In this document: positions 57,148-64,000 of the stretch, piece after piece
Layout of the letters: each line of letters starts with the position of its first letter
Position numbering within the stretch: the stretch's first letter is position 1
DNA from: Pseudomonas sp. KU43P
GTDB lineage: Bacteria > Pseudomonadota > Gammaproteobacteria > Pseudomonadales > Pseudomonadaceae
Assembly: GCF_033095865.1 (NCBI RefSeq)
Contig: NZ_AP019365.1
Location: forward strand, 378,001-442,000
Direction of reading: 5' to 3'
DNA length: 64,000 bases
The notes under the pieces: generated by a model
The model's input: only the letters and a program-made list of their open reading frames with translations
Database searches by the model: none
Told to the model about the DNA's origin: nothing
Program-made: the position numbers and the translations under genes

Positions 57148-57540
57148 TCAGTGTCCTGCGCTGTAGATGGCATCCGGGTCTTTCAACACCGGGTCGACGG
57201 TTTGCCACTGGCCGTCTTCGAAGACGCGGTAGAAACAGCTTTCGCGGCCAGTATGGCAGGCGATATGGCCTAGCTGCTCGACCATCAGGATGATCACGTC
57301 GGCATCGCAGTCCAGGCGCATTTCGTGCAGCTTCTGCACATGCCCCGATTCCTCGCCCTTGCGCCACAGCTTGCCACGCGAACGCGACCAGTAGATGGCG
57401 CGTTGCTCGGCAGCGGTCAACGCCAGCGATTCACGGTTCATCCAGGCCATCATCAGTACGCGTCCGGTCTTGTGGTCCTGGGCGATCGCCGGCACCAGGC
57501 CGTCGCTGTTCCACTTGATCTCGTCCAGCCAGTCTTTCAT
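57148..57540 (-). CDS. hisI: Phosphoribosyl-AMP cyclohydrolase
   Basis: The 130-residue zinc enzyme opens the adenine ring of phosphoribosyl-AMP, the third step of histidine synthesis. Visible motifs are [40 protein letters not shown] and [14 protein letters not shown] with the metal Cys and His residues. GGAG stands nine to ten bases before the ATG at 57540. It lies just after ubiB. Confidence 0.96.
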   Translation of the reverse strand: MKDWLDEIKWNSDGLVPAIAQDHKTGRVLMMAWMNRESLALTAAEQRAIYWSRSRGKLWRKGEESGHVQKLHEMRLDCDADVIILMVEQLGHIACHTGRESCFYRVFEDGQWQTVDPVLKDPDAIYSAGH

Positions 57541-57613
57541 CGTCGACTCCAAAACCGAGCCCGCTCCTGTGCCGGGCCCTTTGCGCTAGTGTGCCAGCCA
57601 GCAGCCCGGCTGG

Positions 57614-59236
57614 CTATTGGCGCACGATCAGGTACAAGCCTGCGGCCAGCATCAGCCACGCCGGCCAGGCGGCGGGGGCGGCCAGGCTAGCCGCCTCGGC
57701 GGCCCCCGCCGCCAATACCGCACCGCCGCCGAGCAGGCCGGCGCCGAGCAGGCGCAGCGCCCAGCGGTCGCCCTGGGCGCGGCGCCGTTCCGGCAGTTGC
57801 GGGTCTTGCAAGTGCGGCTGCGACAGGCGTTCGAGCAGGTCCCGGGTCATGCCGGCCAGGTGCGGCAACTGCTCGGCCTGGCTGTAGATGTTGCCGAGCA
57901 CGGCCTTGGGGCTCATGCGGTCGCGCATCCAACGTTCCAGGAAGGGCTTGGCGGTGCTCCACAGGTCGAGGTCGGGGTACAGCTGGCGGCCCAGGCCTTC
58001 GATGTTGAGCAGGGTCTTCTGCAGCAACACCAACTGCGGCTGGACCTCCATGTTGAAGCGTCGGGCGGTCTGGAACAGGCGCATCAGTACCTGACCGAAG
58101 GAAATGTCCTTCAAGGGCTTTTCGAAGATCGGCTCGCATACCGTGCGGATCGCCGCTTCGAATTCGTTGACCTTGGTGTGCGCCGGCACCCAACCCGAGT
58201 CGATGTGCAACTGGGCGACCCGGCGGTAGTCACGCTTGAAGAATGCGATCAGGTTGCGCGCCAGGTAGTCCTGGTCCTCGGCGGTGAGACTGCCGACGAT
58301 GCCGCAGTCGATGGCGATGTACTGCGGGCTCCACGGTTTGACCGTGCTGACGAAGATGTTGCCGGGGTGCATGTCGGCATGGAAGAAGCTGTCGCGGAAT
58401 ACTTGGGTGAAGAACACCTCCACACCGCGCTCGGCCAACAGCTTCATGTCGGTACGCTGGTCGGCCAGGGTCGCCATGTCGGTGACCGGCACGCCGTAGA
58501 TGCGCTCCATCACCAGCACCTTGGGGCGGCAGTGATCCCAGTACACCTGCGGCACGTACATCAGCTCCGAGCCTTCGAAGTTGCGCCGCAGCTGGCTGGC
58601 GTTGGCCGCCTCGCGAAGCAGGTCGAGTTCGTCGTAGATGGTCTTTTCGTAATCGCCGACGATTTCCACCGGGTGCAGGCGACGGGCGTCGGCCGAAGCG
58701 CGTTCGGCGGCCTTGGCGATCAGGAACAGCCAGGCGAGGTCCTGGGCGATCACCGGCTTCAAGCCCGGACGCACCACCTTGACCACCACTTCTTCGCCGC
58801 TCTTGAGGCGGGCGGCATGCACCTGGGCCACCGAGGCCGAGGCCAATGGCTCGACGTCAAAGCGGCTGAACACCTCGCCCACCTTGGCGCCCAGTTGCGC
58901 CTCGATCAAGGCCACGGCCTTCTGTGGGTCGAACGGTGGCACGCGGTCCTGCAGCAGCATCAGCTCGTCGGCGATGTCGGTGGGCAGCAGGTCACGGCGG
59001 GTCGACAGCAACTGGCCGAACTTGATGAAGATCGGCCCCAGGTCCTGCAGCGCCAGGCGCAGGCGCGCTCCGCGGCTGAGCTCGGAAGGCTTGCGCGGCA
59101 GCCAGCGCCAGGGCATGAGCAGGCGCAGGCTCATCAACCACCAGGGCAGCGGCAGGTCGAACAGCAGGTCATCGAGACGGTAGCGGATCACCACACGCTG
59201 GATGCGGAAAAGACGGCGGACGGCGAGCAGCTTCAT
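57614..59236 (-). CDS. ubiB: Ubiquinone biosynthesis protein UbiB (atypical kinase/ATPase)
   Basis: The 540-residue protein belongs to the ABC1/ADCK atypical kinase family that supports ubiquinone synthesis, probably by mobilising membrane-bound intermediates. The family KxGQ motif appears as [16 protein letters not shown] near residue 70, with [21 protein letters not shown] (the Ala-rich loop), [11 protein letters not shown] and DCGIVGSLT. The C-terminus has two hydrophobic helices (about 495-540) for membrane anchoring. The gene overlaps ubiJ by four bases. Confidence 0.96.
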   Translation of the reverse strand: MKLLAVRRLFRIQRVVIRYRLDDLLFDLPLPWWLMSLRLLMPWRWLPRKPSELSRGARLRLALQDLGPIFIKFGQLLSTRRDLLPTDIADELMLLQDRVPPFDPQKAVALIEAQLGAKVGEVFSRFDVEPLASASVAQVHAARLKSGEEVVVKVVRPGLKPVIAQDLAWLFLIAKAAERASADARRLHPVEIVGDYEKTIYDELDLLREAANASQLRRNFEGSELMYVPQVYWDHCRPKVLVMERIYGVPVTDMATLADQRTDMKLLAERGVEVFFTQVFRDSFFHADMHPGNIFVSTVKPWSPQYIAIDCGIVGSLTAEDQDYLARNLIAFFKRDYRRVAQLHIDSGWVPAHTKVNEFEAAIRTVCEPIFEKPLKDISFGQVLMRLFQTARRFNMEVQPQLVLLQKTLLNIEGLGRQLYPDLDLWSTAKPFLERWMRDRMSPKAVLGNIYSQAEQLPHLAGMTRDLLERLSQPHLQDPQLPERRRAQGDRWALRLLGAGLLGGGAVLAAGAAEAASLAAPAAWPAWLMLAAGLYLIVRQ

Positions 59237-59856
59237 GCGTTATCGCTGGTATCAAGGGATCGGGAGAGGCGCTGAAGGCGCGCCTCGAGGCGTTCTATAT
59301 CGACCTTCAGGCTGTCGAGCTCGCTGAAGGCGGCTTCGGCTTCACGCTTGCCCACCAGGGTGCGCGATTCTTCGGCCAGGTATTCGGAGAGATTCTGCCC
59401 GAAGCGCGCCAGGCCCTGGCGAGTCCAGCTTGCGCGCAGGCGCACATGGCCGGCAAGCAGCGCCGTGGCGACCGGGCCGAGCCAGCGCTGCAGCTCGTGT
59501 TCCCAGTCCAGCTCCAAGTCCTGCAGCACGCCGAACAGGTCGAGCAGCACGGCGCTGTCGCCATGCAGTTCGACCTGCGGAGTGTGTAGCACACCGGTCT
59601 TGTCCTTGGCCACGGCCAGTTGCAGCAGGCTCCCGGCAGGTGCGCGCAGGCTGCAATCGACATCGCCTTCCCAGTGGGCGGCGAGCATCAGGCCCTCTTC
59701 ATCGGGCAGGATGAAGACCTGCAGGGCCGGCTGGCGGCAATCGATCTCGATGACCTTGCCTTCCAGCGCGGCCAGGCGCGGCAGAGCCGTGCTGTCCATG
59801 CGCAAGACGCGGTTCAAGCCATGTTCGACGCTGGCGAGCAGCCCTGCGAGCAGCAT
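59233..59856 (-). CDS. ubiJ: Ubiquinone biosynthesis accessory factor UbiJ
   Basis: The 207-residue protein has an N-terminal SCP2 lipid-binding domain (about residues 15-115, [21 protein letters not shown]) and a C-terminal region ending in a coiled coil (about 165-205, [20 protein letters not shown]). UbiJ binds ubiquinone intermediates in a soluble complex with the other Ubi enzymes. It sits between ubiE (one-base overlap) and ubiB (four-base overlap), the standard order. Confidence 0.94.
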   Translation of the reverse strand: MLLAGLLASVEHGLNRVLRMDSTALPRLAALEGKVIEIDCRQPALQVFILPDEEGLMLAAHWEGDVDCSLRAPAGSLLQLAVAKDKTGVLHTPQVELHGDSAVLLDLFGVLQDLELDWEHELQRWLGPVATALLAGHVRLRASWTRQGLARFGQNLSEYLAEESRTLVGKREAEAAFSELDSLKVDIERLEARLQRLSRSLDTSDNA

Positions 59857-60626
59857 CAGGGCTTGATTCCCCGGTGCACGGCGACGATGCCGCTGGTCAT
59901 GTTGTGGTAAGTGACACGGTCGAAGCCGGCATCGACCATCATGGCCTTGAGGGTTTCCTGGTCGGGGTGCATGCGGATCGATTCGGCGAGGTAACGGTAG
60001 CTCTCCGAGTCGTTGGTGATCAGCTTGCCGGCCAGTGGCATGAAGGCGAACGAGTAGGCGTCGTAGGCCTTGGACATGAACTTGTTGGTCGGTTTGGAGA
60101 ACTCCAGCACCAGCAGACGGCCACCCGGCTTGAGCACGCGCAGCATCGAGCGGATGGCTTCGTCCTTGTGAGTGACGTTGCGCAGGCCGAAGGCGATGGT
60201 CACGCAGTCGAAGTGGTTGTCCGGGAACGGCAGCTTCTCGGCGTCGGCCTGGACGAACTCGATGTTGCCGGCCACACCACGGTCGAGCAGGCGGTCACGG
60301 CCCACCTTGAGCATCGATTCGTTGATGTCGGCGAGCACCACCTGCCCGGTCGGGCCGACCAGGCGCGAGAACTTGGCGGCCAGGTCGCCGGTACCGCCGG
60401 CGATGTCCAGCACCCGGTTGCCGGCGCGCACGCCCGACAGCTCGATGGTGAAGCGCTTCCACAGGCGGTGCATGCCGCCGGAAAGCACGTCGTTCATCAG
60501 GTCATACTTGGCAGCCACCGAGTGGAACACTTCGGCGACTTTCTTTGCCTTCTGGCTCTCGGGTACGTCCTGGTAGCCAAAATGTGTGGTGGGTTCGGCG
60601 TGTTCGCCTTTGCGCTGGTCGTTCAT
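59856..60626 (-). CDS. ubiE: Ubiquinone/menaquinone biosynthesis C-methyltransferase UbiE
   Basis: The 256-residue SAM-dependent enzyme methylates the quinone ring. Motifs are [20 protein letters not shown] (UbiE signature 1), [18 protein letters not shown] (SAM motif I) and [20 protein letters not shown] (signature 2). The length is normal. It heads the minus-strand run ubiE-ubiJ-ubiB-hisI-hisE-tatABC and is divergent from the PHA-system gene at 60751. Confidence 0.97.
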   Translation of the reverse strand: MNDQRKGEHAEPTTHFGYQDVPESQKAKKVAEVFHSVAAKYDLMNDVLSGGMHRLWKRFTIELSGVRAGNRVLDIAGGTGDLAAKFSRLVGPTGQVVLADINESMLKVGRDRLLDRGVAGNIEFVQADAEKLPFPDNHFDCVTIAFGLRNVTHKDEAIRSMLRVLKPGGRLLVLEFSKPTNKFMSKAYDAYSFAFMPLAGKLITNDSESYRYLAESIRMHPDQETLKAMMVDAGFDRVTYHNMTSGIVAVHRGIKP

Positions 60627-60653
60627 ATCGCTTCACCGGAAAAAATTACCGCC

Positions 60654-60682
60654 ATTCTAGGGTGATCGGGCGGATTTGTCTT
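60654..60682 (-). promoter_or_regulatory. Candidate sigma-70 promoter of ubiE
   Basis: On the minus strand AAGACA (60682-60677) and TAGAAT (60659-60654) are 17 bases apart and lie about 30 bases before the ATG. Confidence 0.4.
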
Positions 60683-60750
60683 GGCGGGGTGTGCCGCGGA
60701 GCGGGGGCGGGCATAATGCCAATTATGTCTACATACCCAGGATCACCCGC

Positions 60751-61026
60751 ATGACCCAGATCAGCGTCGAACGCAAACACACCCTCGGCCGCGAAGCCGC
60801 CCGTGCCAAGGCCGAGGCGCTGGTAGACAAGCTCAGCCGCGAATACGACCTCAAGGCCACCTGGAATGGCGACCGCGTCGACGTGGCACGCAGCGGTGCC
60901 AATGGCAGCGTTCACATTGACGAGGACAGCATCCGCGTCGACTTGAAGCTCGGCATGATGCTGTCGATGATGAGCGGTACCATCAAGGGCGAAATCGAGC
61001 GGGCGCTGGACAAAGCGCTGGCCTGA
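60751..61026 (+). CDS. Polyhydroxyalkanoic acid system family protein (PHA_gran_rgn)
   Basis: The 91-residue protein starts ISVERKHTLGREAARAKAEA and shows YDLKATWNGDRVDVARSGANG and a C-terminal helix GEIERALDKALA. This is the pattern of the small PHA-granule-region family, often near pha genes in pseudomonads. The function is not established. The ATG at 60751 is preceded by CAGGATCACCCGC, a weak ribosome site. The giant gene converges from the right, with its stop 11 bases away. Confidence 0.83.
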   Translation: MTQISVERKHTLGREAARAKAEALVDKLSREYDLKATWNGDRVDVARSGANGSVHIDEDSIRVDLKLGMMLSMMSGTIKGEIERALDKALA

Positions 61027-61037
61027 CGCCTCTGCAT

Positions 61038-64000
61038 TCAACTGTCGGGGAAAGGAATCAGCTCCTCGACCTGCTTGAGGCGCAGATCTCCCCGATAGAT
61101 CTGGTAGCGCTCTGCGGGGGCCAGAGCACGTTGCAAACGCTCCTCGCGGCTCATTGCGTCCGGGAACTTCAAATGGCCCTTGGCAAAGCGCCGGGCGTTG
61201 ATACTGGGGCTGGTGTAGTGAAAATGGGCTTCCCAGAGTTTCTGCCTTGGTTGCAGGCGGTAAACGTCATACACATCCAGATAGTCGTTGGCCTTGAGCT
61301 TCTTGCGGCTTTTGGTCAGCTTCACCTCGACTTCGCCAGCCTCTACCAGAAAGCGCAACGCTTTGCTGTCGGGGTGCCGGGTGTCTAGGTAGGCAATGGT
61401 CAACAGGCGCTTTTTTTCTGCCTGTACCTCGGTCATTGCCTGTTCCAGCCTGGTAGCCAGTGCATGCCCTTGATCCGGGCCGGCACGCAAAGGGGCGGCG
61501 ATGTCCGCCATGTCCTGAATATAGAAGTCGAGTTGGTCCGCCAGGCTGTTTGGTCCGTCCAGGTGACGGGCAGCGTGGGCGACCCTGGTGGATTTCTGGG
61601 TCAGCAGGTCGTTGGCCGTGCGGCGAAGGCGAGCGTAGTCAGGTGCTGGCGCAGCTTGCGGCACGGTTTCCCAGTGTTCACCTTGTTGCTGGTAGCGCGC
61701 AACCGTCTGTTCCGTCAGTGGGTCGATCTGCACGGCTTCGCTGTCTTCATCCGCCTGCTCGACGACCAGGGATTTGCCCCGGTTGGTGCGGATCACCTTA
61801 CGCCTGCCGGGGCGCACCCTGTGGGTCAGGGGTTGTTCGGGCAGTGCATCCTGCAGATCGGCCGCAGCAGAAACGAAGGCAAGGTCATGCTCGGTCAGGT
61901 TTATCAGTGAATGCAGTTCAGCGATGTATTCGTTGAGCCTGCGGCTGTCCACCGCCGGTAAGTTGCGCGAAAGCAGGTACTCGGCATTTCCCAGTGTCAG
62001 TTTGTATTCACCCAGTGCGCTTTCCAGCGGTGCTTCCTGTTCTTCTGGCTTCAGGTGGGCAGCAGCCAGGCTGTCGTGGCTCAACATCGCTTCGTGCAGA
62101 TGTGTGCTGCGCAGGGTTTTCTGCGAAAGCAGGGTGCTTTCGAAGTTTTCCGCGGTGAGCTGGTCTCGCATCACGATCAACTGATACAGGTCGCTGAGGA
62201 TCTGTGCGCGGGTGATCATGGTCGAATAACGTCTGTTCTGGATGATGGTGTCGAGTTTCTTACGCTTGCCAGAGAACTGGATCTTCCCATCTGTCAGCGC
62301 TTCGCCGAGGTTTTGGTCAAGGCGTTGGCTGACGTTGAAGATGCGTCGATGAGTAGCCAAAGCGGCTTCGACGCGCTTGCTGTAGTCCAGGTAGAGTACC
62401 GCCTGCTCCTGGCCTGAAGGCAGCTGCACAAGCCGACGTGACTGGTCCTTGAGTGCGTCATAGTCAGTCATGTCGAGCAGGCGGCGGAACTGCTGCAGGT
62501 CCGAGGTCAGCAAATTTTCCCACCATTGACCACGGGCAAACGAGGCCGCGGCCTTGGGGTCGAACCTGGCGTATTTCGGGTCGCTCATGTCTGCGTATAG
62601 CTGCGCCTGCCTCCTTATCAGTTCCGCCTGCTTTTCGTAGGTGAGTGCCAGCACATCGAAGTTGGTACGCGCCTCGTTGCGCAGGACGCGTAGCGCCTGT
62701 CGCTGTGCCTGCAATGCTTCTGGCAGGTTGTCGAGCGTAGTGCCGGGGTACTCATTCACAGCCTGCTGAAACGCAAGGTGCGCCTGATCATAGGCTTTTA
62801 CCCGCTCCAGGTAGCCATCAATGAACGTTTCGGTGCTGAGGAGTTTCTTGTCATTTTCCGTTCGGCTTTCCAGCATTTTCCTGAAGGCTTCTTGTTTTTC
62901 TTCGAGCAGTGCCCTGGCCGTTTTTGGCATGCCACCGGCCATGTGCAGGTCGAGCATCCACTCGCCGTTCCAGCGCGTAAGCCAAGGGCCGCGGCTGCGT
63001 TCGCGGCCGACGATGTAGTAGCCGTCGGGCTCTGCACCCCAGGTCTGCGACCATTCGCTATGGCTGATATCCGGGCCAATGATGCGTATGCCACCATAGG
63101 TCTCTTCGACTTCATAGGCGACACCCTGCAGCTTCACGTAGTAATGCTCGTCGATCTTGTACAGGCCGCGCATACGGCCACTGGACAGTGCGCTGCGCCC
63201 GTTCAGGCTAGCGTTGGCGCGCAAGGTGTCGAGGGCTGAGCGAGCCTCGCGAGGCAGGTTGCCGAGCCGCTGGTCATGGCCCCATTGGCTGACGTTGAGC
63301 GTAGTAGGCTGGAGTTGCTCGATTGAGGCTTGCCAAGAGGTTTGTTCGGGTGGCTGCGCCGCTGTTTCGCGCGGTACACGGCGCGGCGTGGGTTGAAAAG
63401 GCTGTTCAGTTTCCGGCTTGGCAGTGGCAGGGCCATGGGCGAGCAGCATGGCCAGGTTCAGCAGGAGGTCTGCGCCAGCGAGCAACTTTTCTTCGGTAGT
63501 GCCCTGGGTCAATGTCGTCAGGTCATCCTTGATGCTGAGCAGGGCGGTCACCAGCCAGGCCAGTACACCCAACGGGCCCCGCAGCAGTGGGGTGGCCGTA
63601 TTGAATGCCAGCCAAGCGAACCGTACGACCAGTGCCCAGCGTTGCTGTGCGTTCGAGACACTCTGCCAGGAGGCCAGCAGCAGGAGCATGTCAGCCCTGG
63701 CTTTGAACATCATTTCGTCCAGTGCATCGGACCATGGCGTGAACGCCAAGGTGACCGGGGCCCTCAAGCGCTCGATGGCATCTGCAGCCAGCGCGGAAGC
63801 GGGCCCCAGCAGATGCGCCAGTTCGATGAGGCCGGCATGAAGGTGCGGGTGGTTGAAGCCATCATCGGCATAGATGGGGCGGGCATCGTCATCCAGCCAC
63901 GGGAGGATGTCCTGCTGCAAAGCAGGCTCGGTCCTGATGCTTGTAATCAGCCGATCGCGGCTGTCGAACTGCCTGACAGCCTGCGCAGTGCTCATGGGCC
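61038..64000 (-). CDS. Giant DUF6543/toxin-family protein (5' end outside window)
   Basis: At least 985 residues are visible from the first in-window ATG at 63995; the frame stays open to the edge. Features are a hydrophobic stretch (about 115-210, LLRGPLGVLAWLVTALL), the module VKLQGVAYEVEE...GPWLTRWNGEWMLDLHMA (about 280-350) that also occurs in the NEL protein, then long helical regions with coiled-coil character, and a C-terminal block KAHFHY-like LWEAHFHYTSPS, GHLKFPDAMSREERLQ. By comparison with the NEL protein about 300 N-terminal residues are missing, so the true start is probably beyond the window. No LRR or NEL domain is seen in the visible part. Target and delivery are unknown. Confidence 0.78.
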   Translation of the reverse strand, partial: PMSTAQAVRQFDSRDRLITSIRTEPALQQDILPWLDDDARPIYADDGFNHPHLHAGLIELAHLLGPASALAADAIERLRAPVTLAFTPWSDALDEMMFKARADMLLLLASWQSVSNAQQRWALVVRFAWLAFNTATPLLRGPLGVLAWLVTALLSIKDDLTTLTQGTTEEKLLAGADLLLNLAMLLAHGPATAKPETEQPFQPTPRRVPRETAAQPPEQTSWQASIEQLQPTTLNVSQWGHDQRLGNLPREARSALDTLRANASLNGRSALSSGRMRGLYKIDEHYYVKLQGVAYEVEETYGGIRIIGPDISHSEWSQTWGAEPDGYYIVGRERSRGPWLTRWNGEWMLDLHMAGGMPKTARALLEEKQEAFRKMLESRTENDKKLLSTETFIDGYLERVKAYDQAHLAFQQAVNEYPGTTLDNLPEALQAQRQALRVLRNEARTNFDVLALTYEKQAELIRRQAQLYADMSDPKYARFDPKAAASFARGQWWENLLTSDLQQFRRLLDMTDYDALKDQSRRLVQLPSGQEQAVLYLDYSKRVEAALATHRRIFNVSQRLDQNLGEALTDGKIQFSGKRKKLDTIIQNRRYSTMITRAQILSDLYQLIVMRDQLTAENFESTLLSQKTLRSTHLHEAMLSHDSLAAAHLKPEEQEAPLESALGEYKLTLGNAEYLLSRNLPAVDSRRLNEYIAELHSLINLTEHDLAFVSAAADLQDALPEQPLTHRVRPGRRKVIRTNRGKSLVVEQADEDSEAVQIDPLTEQTVARYQQQGEHWETVPQAAPAPDYARLRRTANDLLTQKSTRVAHAARHLDGPNSLADQLDFYIQDMADIAAPLRAGPDQGHALATRLEQAMTEVQAEKKRLLTIAYLDTRHPDSKALRFLVEAGEVEVKLTKSRKKLKANDYLDVYDVYRLQPRQKLWEAHFHYTSPSINARRFAKGHLKFPDAMSREERLQRALAPAERYQIYRGDLRLKQVEELIPFPDS

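Overview
This window looks like chromosomal DNA of a Pseudomonas of the P. putida group. The GC content is high. Gene content and order (envC-gpmI, grxC-secB, ntrBC, glnA, thiI, typA, fbp, the hut locus, pip-dtd, opgGH, tatABC-hisIE, ubiEJB) match what I recall of that group, and most gaps between genes carry the REP palindromes typical of it. The species call rests on memory of synteny and protein sequences, not on a database search. I saw no rRNA, tRNA, phage, transposase or CRISPR array.

Layout. 1-5.3 kb: cell-wall factor EnvC (cut by the left edge), phosphoglycerate mutase, a rhodanese, glutaredoxin, the SecB chaperone, a tRNA methyltransferase and a small membrane protein. 5.7-10.9 kb: nitrogen control, with ntrC and ntrB, an exported chorismate mutase, and glnA behind a complete sigma-54/NtrC control region. 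11-24.2 kb: thiI, typA, a PqaA-like secreted protein, a Cys-cluster protein, glgP, fbp, a DUF924 protein, a dCACHE chemoreceptor and two lipoproteins. 24.3-37.2 kb: a complete histidine-utilisation locus in which hutF diverges from hutCD-hutU-hutXWV-hutH1-hutH2-hutI-hutG. It converts histidine through urocanate, imidazolonepropionate and formiminoglutamate to formylglutamate, then to glutamate and formate. 37.2-42.7 kb: a giant leucine-rich-repeat protein with a C-terminal NEL-type E3 ubiquitin ligase domain. 42.9-51.7 kb: pip, dtd, the osmoregulated periplasmic glucan genes opgGH and a polar amino-acid ABC transporter. 51.7-52.95 kb: a 1.26 kb tandem REP array. 53-60.6 kb: a long minus-strand run of ubiE-ubiJ-ubiB, hisI-hisE, tatA-tatB-tatC, rsmE and a second chemoreceptor. 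60.7-64 kb: a small PHA-system-type protein and a second giant protein of the same toxin family, cut by the right edge.

How it fits together. The window is mostly core metabolism and nitrogen/carbon control. NtrB/NtrC senses nitrogen status and the glnA promoter carries the binding sites it needs. The hut locus is repressed by HutC through palindromes at hutF/hutC and at the hutU start; hutU also has a sigma-54 promoter with upstream dyads that could bind an enhancer-binding protein such as CbrB. Tat export, ubiquinone synthesis and the last steps of the HisIE branch share one transcription direction.

Most unusual items: (1) HutH1, a histidine ammonia-lyase paralogue that lacks the Ala-Ser-Gly triad forming the MIO cofactor; (2) the NEL-type ubiquitin ligase and its truncated relative, both single genes set tightly between housekeeping genes; (3) the 15-unit REP array with a 405 bp super-repeat, whose first unit starts inside the 3' end of an ABC transporter gene.
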